DNA of 64,000 nt, from the NCBI GenBank assembly GCA_017447265.1, contig JAFSOA010000009.1, positions 1 through 64,000 on the forward strand. The letters run 5' to 3'. The DNA comes from Bacteroidales bacterium (GTDB taxonomy: Bacteria; Bacteroidota; Bacteroidia; Bacteroidales; UBA932). Below the pieces are notes generated by a model. It did no database searches. It saw only the letters and a program-made list of their open reading frames with translations, and was not told the DNA's origin. Position 1 is the stretch's first letter, and each line of letters starts with the position of its first letter. Shown here one piece after another: positions 1 to 8,919 of the stretch. Both the position numbers and the translations under genes were made by a program.

Positions 1-225
1 AAATACGCGGCCAAGCGGGAGTCCTGTCTCGTGACGGCGCAGGTTCTTCGACCGTTAGCGGAGCGTAGCGACAGCTAAAAGGGAGAAGTTCGCCGTCAAG
101 GGACGGACGCGCAGGCGGCGCCTGCCGCGAACCTTGAGGAGCAACGCTGTCAGACCCTGCACAGGAGCGCCGCGAGAGACAGTATCAAGGTCGATACTTC
201 TCCACCCACTTTTGGCGGTGATCCT
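1..225. other. Non-coding, highly structured intergenic stretch of unknown identity
   Basis: No convincing coding frame is seen. Several complementary segments could pair in a nested fashion: CTGTCTC 24-30 with GAGACAG 176-182, CGGCGC 35-40 with GCGCCG 167-172, and AGGTTC 41-46 with GAACCT 129-134. Local hairpins are TTAGC 55-59 with GCTAA 74-78, CCGTC 93-97 with GACGG 102-106, GCAGGC 111-116 with GCCTGC 120-125, and AGTATC 181-186 with GATACT 193-198. I could not match it to the RNase P, tmRNA, SRP or 6S core sequences. It may be a structured RNA, a dispersed repeat, or the 3' region of the leftward gene beginning at 3270. Frame 1 is open to 78 and could be the tail of a gene outside the window. 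Confidence 0.35.
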
Positions 226-3200
226 TTATTTCAACCAGCTTTCCAGCACCTTCGCTTCTTCGCTTCGGCCGAAGTTGTTGTAGGTGCGGATGAGATAGTA
301 GAACATGGTGGCCGCATCGTCGGCGAGCTTCTTGTCGAGGATGTCGTCCTCGCCGGAGCCGACGGGCGTGGAGTAGAAGAACAGCGACTGGACGGTCTCC
401 TTGCCGAGCTGGTTGCCGACCGCTAGGGCTTTTTCAGGCCGGCCGAGGCGGAAGTATGCCTCCACGATACTCAGCAGTGACCACTCGTTGAGGCTGCGGA
501 GCATCGACACGTTGTAAGGGAAGTTCCGGGCGGGCATGCACTCGATGCACTTGTCGAGCACCTGCTCCGCCTTGGCCAGTTCGCCCTTTTCGATCAGGGC
601 CGAGGCCGTGGTGGAGAACATGTCGCGCAGCGGCACGACGGCCGAGAAAGTGTAGACGTTCTGGTAGTCCCAGTGGACGGTCGTGTCGGCCAGCGACGCG
701 AAGCGGTAGGTGTTCATGATGCGGTCGTAGAGCGCGTCGGCGTCCATCGTGGCTTCCCGGTCGGTATAGTCGTTGAGGAAAGGCACGAGCTTGTAGACGA
801 TGCCGTCGTACTGCAGCCAGGGATCCAGGCCGAGCTTGGTCTCGTTGCGCGAGACGAAGTAGATGGGCCGCGACCAGTCGTAGTTGGCCAGGATATCGAG
901 GATGATGAGGTCGAACTTCGTGAGGTTGTTGCCGCTGATGCTCAGGATGATCTGGTCGACGACCCTGTCGCGCAGGTTTTCCGGGACAAGGCCGCAGCGG
1001 ATGGCGTTCTCCTTGTTGACGGGCACGACCAGCTGGTGGCCCGGGATGAAATCGTCGCCGTTGCGCTTGAAGCGCTCGTCCTTGAAGACATTGATGGCTT
1101 CGGAGGCCAGGATGGCGTGGTCCACCACGTCGACCACCGGCGTATAGTCATTGGTACCGTAGAGGTACTGGATGCGCGGGATGCTGATGTTGATCGGGTC
1201 GGACTCGTAGAAGCGGTGCTTCATCTGGTCGATGTACCAGTCGGTGCCCAGCAGCGAGGAGTTGACGATGCGCACGTCGGTGCGGATGCCTTCCACTTCC
1301 TGGGCATACCAGAGCGGGAAGGTGTCGTTGTCGCCGTGGGTGACCAGCAGGGCCTGCGGGGCGAGGCCGGAAAGGTGGTTCCAGGCCAGGTCGCGGGCGG
1401 AGTAACGGCCGCTGCGGTCATGGTCGTCCCAGTTCTGGCAGCCCATGAGCACGGGCACCACGAGGCCCAGGGCCACGGCCAGGGCGGCGGCGGGCATGCC
1501 GCCTTCTTTTTTGGTGAGGCGCTCGAACCAGCTCTGCAGGGCCATCACGCCCAGTCCGATCCAGAGCGCAAAGACATAGAAGGAACCCGCGTACGCGTAG
1601 TCACGCTCGCGTACCTGGAAAGGCGGCTGGTTGAGGTAGACCACGATGGCCAGGCCGGTCAGCAGGAAGAGCAGGCCGGTGACCCAGCTGTTGCGTCCGT
1701 CGTGGCGCAGCTGGAAGAAGAAGCCGATGAGGCCCAGCAGGAGCGGGAGGAAGAAGTAGTGGTTCTTGCTGCGGTTATGGGCCAGGTAGTCGGGGGCGAG
1801 GCTCTGGTCGCCCAGGCGTGCGTTGTCGATGAATTTGATGCCGCTCTCCCAGTTGCCCCGGATCAGGTCGCCCGGCGTGTCGCCGTGCAGGTCGTTCTGC
1901 CGGCCCACGAAATTCCACATGAAGTAGCGGACATACATATAGTTCACCTGATAGTCGAAGAAGAAGCGCAGGTTGTCCTTCATGGTCGGCATCTGGAAGT
2001 TGTAGGGCTTGCCGTAGAGCGTTGCGCGGCGGGTGACCGTCTTGGTGGTGTATCCCTTGTAGAACTCCTTGTAGCGCTCGTCGAAGCCGTTCCACATGCG
2101 CGGGAAGAGCATCTTCGTGGAGGAAGGATAGGAGGCGTCGATGTTGAGGGCGTGGTAGTATTTGCCGTCGAGCGGGGTCCAGTAGGGCTTTTCATCCACC
2201 TCATAGGGCGAGGTGTACATCTGTCCGTAGAGGATGGGGTTGGAGCCGTACTGCTCGCGGCCCAGGTAGCGGATCAGCGTGTAGGGGTTGTCAGGCTGGT
2301 ATTCGTTCATCGGGGTGCCGGTGCTCGAACGGATGACCGTGACGGTGAAGAGCGAGTAGCCGAGCACGATGGCGGTGACCATCAGCGTGGCGGTGTGGGC
2401 CAGGCCGCGGTCCTTCTTGCGGAAGAGCCACATCAAGAAGAAGCAGGCGGCGAAGAAGAGGACCATGAAGACCGTGGCACCCACGTTGAACGGGGCGCCG
2501 AAGCTGTTGACGAAGAGGCGGTCGACACCGGCGGCCAGGCGCGGCAGATAGGGGATGATGCCGAACAGGATGACGGCCAGGACAACGCCCGAGACGGCCA
2601 GCACGCCCACGGTGCGCAGGAAGGTGACGGGTTTCTTGTGCTTCTTGTAGTAGATCAGGTAGACGATGGCCGGGATGGTCAGCAGGTTGAGCAAGTGCAC
2701 GCCGATGGACAGGCCCATCAGGAAGCAGATGAGCACCAGCCAGCGGTTGGCATACGGCTGGTCGGCCTGCTCTTCCCATTTGAGGGCTGCCCAGAAAACA
2801 ATGGCGGTGAAGAGCGACGACATGGCATAGACTTCACCCTCTACGGCCGAGAACCAGAAGGTGTCGGAGAAGCAGTAGGCGAAGGCGCCCACCAGGCCGG
2901 CCCCGAAGAGGCCTACGGCCCCGGCGGTCGACAGGGTCTTGCCGCGTTTCTCGTTGAGCCGGCGTCCGAAGTGGACGATGGTCAGGTAGAGGAAGAAGAT
3001 GGTGAACCCGGAGCAGAGGGCGCTCATGGCATTGACGGCCACGGCCGCGTGCTCGGCGTCGGTGAAGAGCGTGAAGATGCGGGCGAACAGGTTGAAGACC
3101 ATGTTTCCGGGCGCGTGGCCGACTTCGAGTTTGTAGGACGAGGCGATGAACTCGCCGCAATCCCAGAAGCTGGTGGTGGGTTCAATGGTTGCAAGATAAA

Positions 3201-3270
3201 CCAGCGATGCGAGGACGGCGACACACGCCGCGAGGATGCGATTGATCTTGTTGAACTGTTTGGTATCCAT
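226..3270 (-). CDS. DUF2723 family polytopic membrane protein (GT117/TMEM260-like)
   Basis: This 1014-residue protein starts with a membrane segment followed by the family signature around residues 32-56, including FWDCGEF and GHAPG. About a dozen hydrophobic segments follow up to roughly residue 600. The soluble remainder ends in a helical, TPR-like stretch (about 880-1014). DUF2723 proteins are membrane glycosyltransferase-like enzymes of the GT-C class, related to TMEM260, and are near-universal in Bacteroidota. A role in O-mannosylation or envelope glycosylation is family inference. The ATG at 3270 follows a TATCTTTG promoter element on the minus strand. It is transcribed divergently from the SUI1-like gene. 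Confidence 0.88.
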   Translation of the reverse strand: MDTKQFNKINRILAACVAVLASLVYLATIEPTTSFWDCGEFIASSYKLEVGHAPGNMVFNLFARIFTLFTDAEHAAVAVNAMSALCSGFTIFFLYLTIVHFGRRLNEKRGKTLSTAGAVGLFGAGLVGAFAYCFSDTFWFSAVEGEVYAMSSLFTAIVFWAALKWEEQADQPYANRWLVLICFLMGLSIGVHLLNLLTIPAIVYLIYYKKHKKPVTFLRTVGVLAVSGVVLAVILFGIIPYLPRLAAGVDRLFVNSFGAPFNVGATVFMVLFFAACFFLMWLFRKKDRGLAHTATLMVTAIVLGYSLFTVTVIRSSTGTPMNEYQPDNPYTLIRYLGREQYGSNPILYGQMYTSPYEVDEKPYWTPLDGKYYHALNIDASYPSSTKMLFPRMWNGFDERYKEFYKGYTTKTVTRRATLYGKPYNFQMPTMKDNLRFFFDYQVNYMYVRYFMWNFVGRQNDLHGDTPGDLIRGNWESGIKFIDNARLGDQSLAPDYLAHNRSKNHYFFLPLLLGLIGFFFQLRHDGRNSWVTGLLFLLTGLAIVVYLNQPPFQVRERDYAYAGSFYVFALWIGLGVMALQSWFERLTKKEGGMPAAALAVALGLVVPVLMGCQNWDDHDRSGRYSARDLAWNHLSGLAPQALLVTHGDNDTFPLWYAQEVEGIRTDVRIVNSSLLGTDWYIDQMKHRFYESDPINISIPRIQYLYGTNDYTPVVDVVDHAILASEAINVFKDERFKRNGDDFIPGHQLVVPVNKENAIRCGLVPENLRDRVVDQIILSISGNNLTKFDLIILDILANYDWSRPIYFVSRNETKLGLDPWLQYDGIVYKLVPFLNDYTDREATMDADALYDRIMNTYRFASLADTTVHWDYQNVYTFSAVVPLRDMFSTTASALIEKGELAKAEQVLDKCIECMPARNFPYNVSMLRSLNEWSLLSIVEAYFRLGRPEKALAVGNQLGKETVQSLFFYSTPVGSGEDDILDKKLADDAATMFYYLIRTYNNFGRSEEAKVLESWLK

Positions 3271-3305
3271 ATGTCGTACTATTACATTCTATTTTCCGTA
3301 AACTA

Positions 3306-3334
3306 CAAAGATATAGGTTTTATCGCTAACTTTG
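3306..3334. promoter_or_regulatory. Divergent Bacteroidota -7 promoter elements
   Basis: CAAAGATA at 3306-3313 reads TATCTTTG on the minus strand and points at the DUF2723 gene. TAACTTTG at 3327-3334 points right, 19 nt before the SUI1-like start. Both fit the Bacteroidota primary sigma consensus TAnnTTTG. The -33 elements are weak. Confidence 0.6.
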
Positions 3335-3353
3335 CGAAAAATTTACAACGAGC

Positions 3354-3701
3354 ATGCCACAAGACTGGAAAGACCTGTTGAAAGGCGCCTTCGCCGAAGA
3401 ACTGGCCTCACTGCCGCCGGAAGCCGTTCCGGAGCCGGCTGCTAGCGCCGCTCCCGACTTCCGGAAGCAGCGGCTCATCGTGACCATCGATCGCCGCCGC
3501 CGGGCCGGCAAGCAAGTGACGCTGGTGACAGGTTTCAACGGCACGGACGAAGAGCTGGCGGCGCTGGGCAAACAACTCAAGACGAAACTCGGCGTGGGCG
3601 GCTCGGCGGGCGATGGGGAGATCCTGCTGCAGGGCGATGTCCGCGACAAAGTAGTGGCTTTTCTGATGGCGCTGGGCCATCGTGCCAAACGGGGGAATTG
3701 A
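3354..3701 (+). CDS. Translation initiation factor SUI1/YciH-like protein
   Basis: The protein has 115 residues. Its first ~38 residues are variable and Ala/Pro-rich, and the rest is a compact SUI1 (eIF1-like) domain. The domain contains the TLVTGF segment (about residues 55-61), the GxGG turn near 80, and the ILLQGDVRDKVV strand-helix near 90-100 that marks the YciH branch. Such proteins bind the small ribosomal subunit and affect start-codon fidelity in other bacteria, though their physiological role is poorly defined. The gene ends 7 nt before the DUF4271 start and probably heads a run continuing into hemD, rnpA and yidD. Confidence 0.88.
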   Translation: MPQDWKDLLKGAFAEELASLPPEAVPEPAASAAPDFRKQRLIVTIDRRRRAGKQVTLVTGFNGTDEELAALGKQLKTKLGVGGSAGDGEILLQGDVRDKVVAFLMALGHRAKRGN

Positions 3702-3708
3702 CGCATCG

Positions 3709-4326
3709 ATGAGAGTACTGCCCGAACCTTACATGCTGGCGGTCCTGCTGCTGGACGCCGTGCTGCTGCTCCTGCTCTACGAGCGGCTGCTGGCGGCGCT
3801 CCGTGCCGCGGCGGACTGCTACCGGAATCCCTACAGCACGCGGGAGTTTCTGGGCAACAACTATCTCTGCCTTTCGGTCCGGCAGGTCTTCGTGCTCCTG
3901 CTTCCCTTCTATGCCGGCACGCTGGTGACGACCGGCGTGAGCCGCGTGGGCTTCGGCTGGACGCTGGCCCTGCTGGTGGCGCTGGCGCTGTTCCGGCTGC
4001 TGGCCTGCCGCACGCTGGGGTGGCTGACCTCCCGGAATGGGACATTTCGGTCCTTGGAACGGGTCAACGAGGCGGTGTGCGTCCTGGCGATTTTCACGTC
4101 GTTGCCGTGCTTCATTTTGGGCTGGCTGGCACCGGGAGTCCCGCACTGGCTGCTCTGGGGCGCACTTTCCCTGATTGCAGCGACAGCTGCGGCGGTGTAT
4201 GTGTGGCGGGGCACCCAAATTATTTTTTCAGGACAATTTTCAATTTGTTATTGGGTTTTGTATCTTTGCGCCCTGGAATTTTTACCGATTTGTGTGGTTG
4301 TTAACATTTTGATGCATGGAAATTAA
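3709..4326 (+). CDS. DUF4271 domain-containing integral membrane protein
   Basis: This is a roughly 205-residue membrane protein with about six hydrophobic segments. The ATG at 3709 is preferred over an upstream in-frame ATG at 3682 that lies inside the SUI1-like gene. The motif NPYSTREFLGNNY near the N-terminus, and its position just before hemD, fit the DUF4271 family, which is widespread in Bacteroidota and uncharacterised. The last 11 nt overlap hemD. A TATCTTTG promoter element sits within its 3' end, so hemD may have its own promoter. No catalytic motif is seen, and a link to haem or membrane biogenesis is only contextual. Confidence 0.75.
   Translation: MRVLPEPYMLAVLLLDAVLLLLLYERLLAALRAAADCYRNPYSTREFLGNNYLCLSVRQVFVLLLPFYAGTLVTTGVSRVGFGWTLALLVALALFRLLACRTLGWLTSRNGTFRSLERVNEAVCVLAIFTSLPCFILGWLAPGVPHWLLWGALSLIAATAAAVYVWRGTQIIFSGQFSICYWVLYLCALEFLPICVVVNILMHGN
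4261..4268 (+). promoter_or_regulatory. Internal -7 promoter element for hemD
   Basis: TATCTTTG matches the Bacteroidota -7 consensus. It lies inside the 3' end of the DUF4271 gene, 47 nt before the hemD start, in a locally AT-rich stretch that contrasts with the surrounding coding sequence. Confidence 0.55.
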
Positions 4327-5065
4327 ACGAGTTCTCATCTCGCAGCCCGAACCTTCGGGTGCCTCTCCTTACACCGACCTGATTTCCAAGTGGGGCCTGA
4401 CCATCGATTTCCGCCCGTTCTTCCGGGTGGAGGGTGTTTCGGTACGGGACTTTGTGGCTCAGCGGGTTACGATCCTCGACTATACGGCCATCGTGTTCAC
4501 TTCACGCCTGGCCATCGACGCTTTTTTCCGCATCTGCGAGCAGACGCGCGTCAACGTGCCGGAAACCATGAAGTATTTCTGCCAGAGCGAGGCCATCGCC
4601 GTGTACCTGCAGAAGTACATCGTCTACCGCAAGCGCAAGATCTTCTTCGGCGCCGGCACCGTGGCCTCGATGGTGGACTCCATCGGCGCGAAGCACCGCA
4701 ACGAGAACTTCCTGATTGCCTGCACCGACAGCCTGAAGCCCGAGATCCACAAGTTGTTCACGAAAGAAAAGCTGAAGCACGGCAGCGCCGTGTTCGTGCG
4801 GACCGTGAGCAACGACCTGCGCGACATCGACCTGCACAGCTACCAGCTGGTGGCCTTCTACAGTCCTTCGGACGTGCGCTCGCTGCAGGAGAGCTTCCCT
4901 GCATTCCAGCAGGGCGAACTCCGCTTCGCCACCTACGGCCCCTCGACGGCCCGCGCCATGGAAGAGGCCGGCCTTCAGGTGGAGATCAAGGCCCCCTCGC
5001 CGCAGGCCCCTTCGATCGCCGAGGCCCTGAGCAACTATTTGGAAGCCAACAAAGAGAAAGAATGA
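4316..5065 (+). CDS. hemD: Uroporphyrinogen-III synthase
   Basis: A 249-residue cytosolic HemD-family protein, the usual length. The family makes the D-ring-inverted uroporphyrinogen III from hydroxymethylbilane in tetrapyrrole synthesis. Visible signatures are the N-terminal strand KRVLISQPEP, the YTAIVFTSRLAIDAFF segment at about residues 55-70, and the C-terminal FYSPSDVRSL, ATYGPSTARAMEEAGL and PSIAEAL segments. Sequence conservation in this family is low, so the call rests on these segments and on the neighbours: hemD-rnpA-yidD is a recurrent Bacteroidota string. The stop overlaps the rnpA start as ATGA. Confidence 0.85.
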   Translation: MEIKRVLISQPEPSGASPYTDLISKWGLTIDFRPFFRVEGVSVRDFVAQRVTILDYTAIVFTSRLAIDAFFRICEQTRVNVPETMKYFCQSEAIAVYLQKYIVYRKRKIFFGAGTVASMVDSIGAKHRNENFLIACTDSLKPEIHKLFTKEKLKHGSAVFVRTVSNDLRDIDLHSYQLVAFYSPSDVRSLQESFPAFQQGELRFATYGPSTARAMEEAGLQVEIKAPSPQAPSIAEALSNYLEANKEKE

Positions 5066-5367
5066 ATGAACGCCAGATTCTCTCGTTGCTGAAAACCGGA
5101 CAGGTGGCTTTCCGCCACCCGCTCAAACTGCATTTTCAGCCTGGGACGGGGGAATTCGGGGTATCGGTGCCCAAACGCCATTTCAAGCGCGCTGTCAAGC
5201 GCAACCTGCTCAAGCGCCGGGTGCGCGAGGCGTACCGGCTCAACCGCAGCCGCCTGGGAGAACAGGACTACGACATTTTCATCTACTATATAGGCAAGGA
5301 AGTGGAGGACTATGAACGAATCGAAAAAAGCCTTGTGGCGCTCCTGGACGATCTGGCTGCCCACTAA
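5062..5367 (+). CDS. rnpA: Ribonuclease P protein component
   Basis: This 101-residue basic protein is the protein subunit of RNase P, which binds the catalytic RNA and helps remove 5' leaders from pre-tRNAs. The RNR signature is evident around residues 45-60 ([14 protein letters not shown]), preceded by [13 protein letters not shown]. The ATG at 5062 overlaps the hemD stop by 4 nt. The reading frame is open far upstream, but the homologous region starts here. The 3' end overlaps yidD by 56 nt in another frame. Confidence 0.92.
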   Translation: MNERQILSLLKTGQVAFRHPLKLHFQPGTGEFGVSVPKRHFKRAVKRNLLKRRVREAYRLNRSRLGEQDYDIFIYYIGKEVEDYERIEKSLVALLDDLAAH

Positions 5368-5557
5368 ACTCATCCGGCTGTACCAGATCTTCCTGTCGCC
5401 CTACATGGGTCAGGAGTGCCGCTACACGCCCACCTGCTCGAACTACGCCCTCGAAGCCTTGCAGAAGCACGGCCTGCTGCGTGGCAGCTGGCTGGCTGTC
5501 AAGCGCATTCTCCGCTGTGCGCCCTGGGGCGGCAGCGGCTACGATCCGGTGCCTTGA
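5312..5557 (+). CDS. yidD: Membrane protein insertion efficiency factor YidD
   Basis: The 81-residue protein carries the YidD hallmark [15 protein letters not shown] and a C-terminal [14 protein letters not shown]. YidD is a small amphipathic, inner-membrane-associated protein that assists YidC-dependent insertion. The ATG at 5312 lies 56 nt inside rnpA, so translation is probably coupled. The 3' end overlaps the convergent acyltransferase gene by 19 nt. No yidC is present in the window. Confidence 0.93.
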   Translation: MNESKKALWRSWTIWLPTKLIRLYQIFLSPYMGQECRYTPTCSNYALEALQKHGLLRGSWLAVKRILRCAPWGGSGYDPVP

Positions 5558-7395
5558 TCTTTCAGGGTATAGCCGAAGCGGTTCATGATGGCTTCGCGCT
5601 CGGGGAAGGTGGTGATGTCTTTGGTCATCGAGACGATTTCCTCGCGGGGGTAATCGGTCAGGCGGAGGAGAATCAGGCCGTCAAGACTGTAGTTGAAGAG
5701 CGGATCCACGTTGAAGCAGAGGATGCGGGCGTGGACCTTCATGTATTTCTTCACCAGCGTCGGCATCCGGTACTGGTTGTCCGACAGCCGCATCAGGAAG
5801 CGGTCGAACTTCTCGAAACCATCCATCTTCTTCCGGAGCAGGCTGCGCGGATTGATGCGCAGATAGTCGGGATCGAACGGCGTGGACGGGACGGCCGTCC
5901 GCTCCGGCAGCATCGAAGAATGCTTGTTTTCCAGATAGTAGACCATCAGGCTCTGGTAGAACTTCGGATAGCTGTTGCTGATGCTAACGGGCCCCAGGAA
6001 ATATCGGACGTCCGGGAAGCGCATGACGCTATGCATCAAGCCTTTGAGTAGCAGCATCAACGGCAGGGGCTCCTTCTGGTACTCCAGGCTCACAAAGCTG
6101 CGGCCCAGCTCGCAGACCTCGCGCAGCGTCGGCTCGAAATCCTTGGAATAGGAAAAGAGCGAACTTGTGTAGAAGCCTTCCAGGCCTCCGTGTTTTTCAA
6201 AGATTTCGCTGCCAATGCCGAGCCGGTAGGCGCCGGCGATCCGCTTGCGTTTGGCATCCCAGAGAATCAGATGCTTGTAGTATTTGTCGTAGTCGTCGAT
6301 GTCGAGGGCCTGGTTGCTGCCTTCGCCCGTGGCGCGGAACGCCTCTTCCCGGCGGCGACCCAGCTCCATGATCGCGACGGGAATGTCTTTGGCCTCGGCC
6401 AGGTAGCACTGGTAGTTGGCCACGTCGAACAGCTTCTTGCCGGCGGCCCTGAGCCGGTCGAACTCCTTGACGACGGCTTTCTTGTCGCGCGGGAGCGCGA
6501 TGGGCGTCACCACCGCCGGTGTCGGCAGCGGCGTCTTGTTGCTGTCGTTGAATTCCGCTTCCATGCAGTAGACGCGGCTGCGCAGATAGCCGCCGAGCTG
6601 GTCCAGGTCGGCATATTCGGCCAGTTCATTGGGCATGATGGGCTTGCCGATGCGCATCGGGATGGTCTTTCCCTTCTTGTTGAAGAGCTCGTTGGCCAGG
6701 TTGATGGTCCGCAACATCGGGTGGAAGCGGCCCAGGAAATGGAATTTCCGCGAGTTCTGTGCTTCGAAATAGATGGGAATCACCGGCACGTTCGCATTGC
6801 GGATGAGCTTGATCATCGACTCGGGCCAGGGGACGTCCTCGATCACATGCCGCTTCAGCGCGGTGCGGCGGGAAGGACGCTGGTAGGTCGATACTTCGCC
6901 GGCGGGGAAAAGGCCGAGGCTGCCGCCGGCGGCCAGATGCTCCTTGGCCAGGCGGATGCCCGACAGGCTGCTGCGCGAGGTCACGCTGTCCGTGAAAGGA
7001 TTCACCGCGAAGAATGACTCCTTGAGGGAGGGAATCATCGTCAGGATGAAGTTGGTCAGGATTTTATAGTCGGTGCGCATCGTGCCGATCACGGCGCTCA
7101 GGATCAGGCCGTCGACCGATCCGACAGGATGGTTCGAGATGGTGATGAAAGGCCCGTCCTGCGGAATGTTGTTGAACTGGGCCGGGTTGAGGTCGTAGTT
7201 GATGCCGATGTCCCCGAGGATGTGTGCCGAGAATTCGGGACCCTGGTACTGCTTGCACCGGTCGTTCGACTTGTTGACCTTGTTGAATCCGAACAGCCAC
7301 ATCGCCAGCGAAGCCAGAATCCAGCCGATGGGACCGCGCATGTGCAGCAGCCCCATAATGTCGGATTTATTGATTATCTTTGTTTTCTTCTTCAT
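5539..7395 (-). CDS. Two-domain aminolipid acyltransferase (PlsC-like plus GNAT/OlsB-like)
   Basis: The 618-residue protein joins two acyltransferase modules. Residues about 90-290 form a PlsC/lysophospholipid acyltransferase domain with [10 protein letters not shown], the FPAGEVS block and a VPVIPIYF strand. Residues about 320-540 resemble the OlsB/hemolysin GNAT domain, with [19 protein letters not shown] and ELGRSFV. This layout matches bifunctional OlsF enzymes, which make ornithine lipids by N- then O-acylation; separate GlsB and GlsA do this for glycine lipids in Bacteroides. The amino-acid substrate cannot be read from sequence. The ATG at 7395 follows a TACCTTTG element. It is divergent from uvrC. 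Confidence 0.85.
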   Translation of the reverse strand: MKKKTKIINKSDIMGLLHMRGPIGWILASLAMWLFGFNKVNKSNDRCKQYQGPEFSAHILGDIGINYDLNPAQFNNIPQDGPFITISNHPVGSVDGLILSAVIGTMRTDYKILTNFILTMIPSLKESFFAVNPFTDSVTSRSSLSGIRLAKEHLAAGGSLGLFPAGEVSTYQRPSRRTALKRHVIEDVPWPESMIKLIRNANVPVIPIYFEAQNSRKFHFLGRFHPMLRTINLANELFNKKGKTIPMRIGKPIMPNELAEYADLDQLGGYLRSRVYCMEAEFNDSNKTPLPTPAVVTPIALPRDKKAVVKEFDRLRAAGKKLFDVANYQCYLAEAKDIPVAIMELGRRREEAFRATGEGSNQALDIDDYDKYYKHLILWDAKRKRIAGAYRLGIGSEIFEKHGGLEGFYTSSLFSYSKDFEPTLREVCELGRSFVSLEYQKEPLPLMLLLKGLMHSVMRFPDVRYFLGPVSISNSYPKFYQSLMVYYLENKHSSMLPERTAVPSTPFDPDYLRINPRSLLRKKMDGFEKFDRFLMRLSDNQYRMPTLVKKYMKVHARILCFNVDPLFNYSLDGLILLRLTDYPREEIVSMTKDITTFPEREAIMNRFGYTLKDQGTGS

Positions 7396-7412
7396 AAGAA
7401 GCGAACAGAAAA

Positions 7413-7420
7413 CAAAGGTA
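7413..7420 (-). promoter_or_regulatory. -7 promoter element for the acyltransferase fusion
   Basis: CAAAGGTA reads TACCTTTG on the minus strand, 17 nt before the ATG of the acyltransferase gene. It lies in the 36-nt gap shared with the divergent uvrC. Confidence 0.5.
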
Positions 7421-7431
7421 ACAATTATTCC

Positions 7432-8919
7432 GTGAATCTCCGAGAGAAGATCGACAATCTGCCCCACGACCCGGGCGTGTACCGCTACCTCGATGCGGGC
7501 GGAACGGTAATCTATGTGGGCAAGGCGAAGGACCTCAAGCGCCGCGTTTCGCAGTATTTCCGGCCGCCGGAGCAGCTGGACCGCAAGACCCGCGCGCTGG
7601 TGGAACACATCGCCGACCTCCACTACACCGTGGTGGAAACGGAAGAAGACGCGCTGCTGCTGGAGAACAACCTCATCAAGCAGCTGCAGCCCCACTACAA
7701 CATCCTGCTCAAGGACGACAAGACCTATCCCTGGATCTGCATCCGCAAGGAGCCCTTTCCCCGCGTGATGCTCACCCGGCGCTACGTGCAGGACGGTTCG
7801 CTCTACTACGGGCCCTACGCCTCCGTGTTCCATGCGCGCCGGCTCCTCGACCTGATGGGCAATCTCTATAAACTGCGCATCTGCGCGCATCCGCTCACGC
7901 CCGAGCAGATTGCCGGCGGGAAGGTCCGCTGTTGCCTGAACTACCACCTTGAAAAATGCGCGGGCCCCTGCGAAGGCCTGTTCAGCGAGGAAGCGTACGA
8001 CGCCCAGATCGAGGAGATCAAGAAACTGCTCAGCGGCCGCACGCGCCAGCTGATGAGTGCCTGCCGCGCCGCGATGCAGCAGGCCGCCGCCGAGCTCCGC
8101 TTCGAGGACGCACAGGAGTGGAAAGAGCGGCTCGCGCTGCTGGAAGCCCACCACGAGCGCGAAAAAGCCGTCGGTCACGGCATCCTCGACATGGAAACCT
8201 ACAAGCTCCTGAAAGAGAAGAATCTGCCCCAGCGCATCGAAAAATCCGAGAAAGTGGTGGCCCAGCTGCAGAAAGACCTCGGCATGGCGGTGCCGCCACG
8301 GCACATCGAATGCTTCGACAACTCCAACATCCAGGGCACGAACCCCGTGGCTTCGTGCGTGGTGTTCAAGGACGGCCTGCCGAGCAAGCGCGACTACCGG
8401 CATTTCAACATCAAGACCGTGGTGGGCGCCAACGACTATGCGTCGATGAAGGAGGTGGTGAACCGGCGTTATTCGCGGATGATGGCCGAGGGGGAGGAAT
8501 TGCCGCAGCTCATCGTGATCGACGGCGGCAAGGGACAGCTCGGTTTTGCGCTGGAAGCCCTGCTGGAGCTGGGCATCGCGGACCAGGTGTTCATCGTGGG
8601 TCTGGCGAAGCGCCTGGAGGAAGTCATAGTGCCGGGCGATCCGCTTCCGCTCTTTCTGGACCGCAACTCCTCGTCGCTGCGCGTGCTCATGCAGATCCGC
8701 GACGAAGCCCACCGCTTCGGCATCACCCACCACCGCAATCTCCGCAGCAAGGCCCAGACTGTCAGCCAGCTGCGCGCGATTCCGGGCATCGGGCCCAAAA
8801 CCGAGGAAAAGCTCATCAAGCAGTTCAAGAGTTACAAGCGGATCAAGGAAGCGTCCCTGGAGGAACTTACGGCTGTGGTCGGGCCGAAGCTTGCTTCGCT
8901 AATCCATTCCACTGAATAA
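7432..8919 (+). CDS. uvrC: UvrABC system protein C, lacking the usual central segment
   Basis: UvrC makes the two incisions around DNA lesions in nucleotide excision repair. The GTG at 7432 gives 495 residues; the family is usually about 600. Present are the GIY-YIG domain (PGVYRYL, IYVGKAKDLKRRV; residues 13-90), the Cys-containing CCLNYHLEKCAGPC (167-180), a UVR helix pair (about 205-240), and the RNase H-like nuclease with FDNSNIQGT (Asp near 296), VIDGGKGQ and RDEAHRF. A C-terminal helix-hairpin-helix (PGIGPKTEEKL) follows. The UVR motif runs almost directly into the nuclease domain, so about 105 residues normally lying between them are missing, in frame. The 3' end overlaps pnuC on the other strand by 53 nt. 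Confidence 0.93.
   Translation: MNLREKIDNLPHDPGVYRYLDAGGTVIYVGKAKDLKRRVSQYFRPPEQLDRKTRALVEHIADLHYTVVETEEDALLLENNLIKQLQPHYNILLKDDKTYPWICIRKEPFPRVMLTRRYVQDGSLYYGPYASVFHARRLLDLMGNLYKLRICAHPLTPEQIAGGKVRCCLNYHLEKCAGPCEGLFSEEAYDAQIEEIKKLLSGRTRQLMSACRAAMQQAAAELRFEDAQEWKERLALLEAHHEREKAVGHGILDMETYKLLKEKNLPQRIEKSEKVVAQLQKDLGMAVPPRHIECFDNSNIQGTNPVASCVVFKDGLPSKRDYRHFNIKTVVGANDYASMKEVVNRRYSRMMAEGEELPQLIVIDGGKGQLGFALEALLELGIADQVFIVGLAKRLEEVIVPGDPLPLFLDRNSSSLRVLMQIRDEAHRFGITHHRNLRSKAQTVSQLRAIPGIGPKTEEKLIKQFKSYKRIKEASLEELTAVVGPKLASLIHSTE

Noticed and set aside
1-78. Open frame at the left edge that could be the tail of a gene
   Set aside because: Two frames are open over the stretch, codon use is atypical, and the DNA forms hairpins. 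There is too little to call a CDS.
673-3381. A 902-codon plus-strand frame opposite the DUF2723 gene
   Set aside because: Low-complexity Val/Gly/Arg/Asp-rich translation without domains, antisense to a clear polytopic protein.
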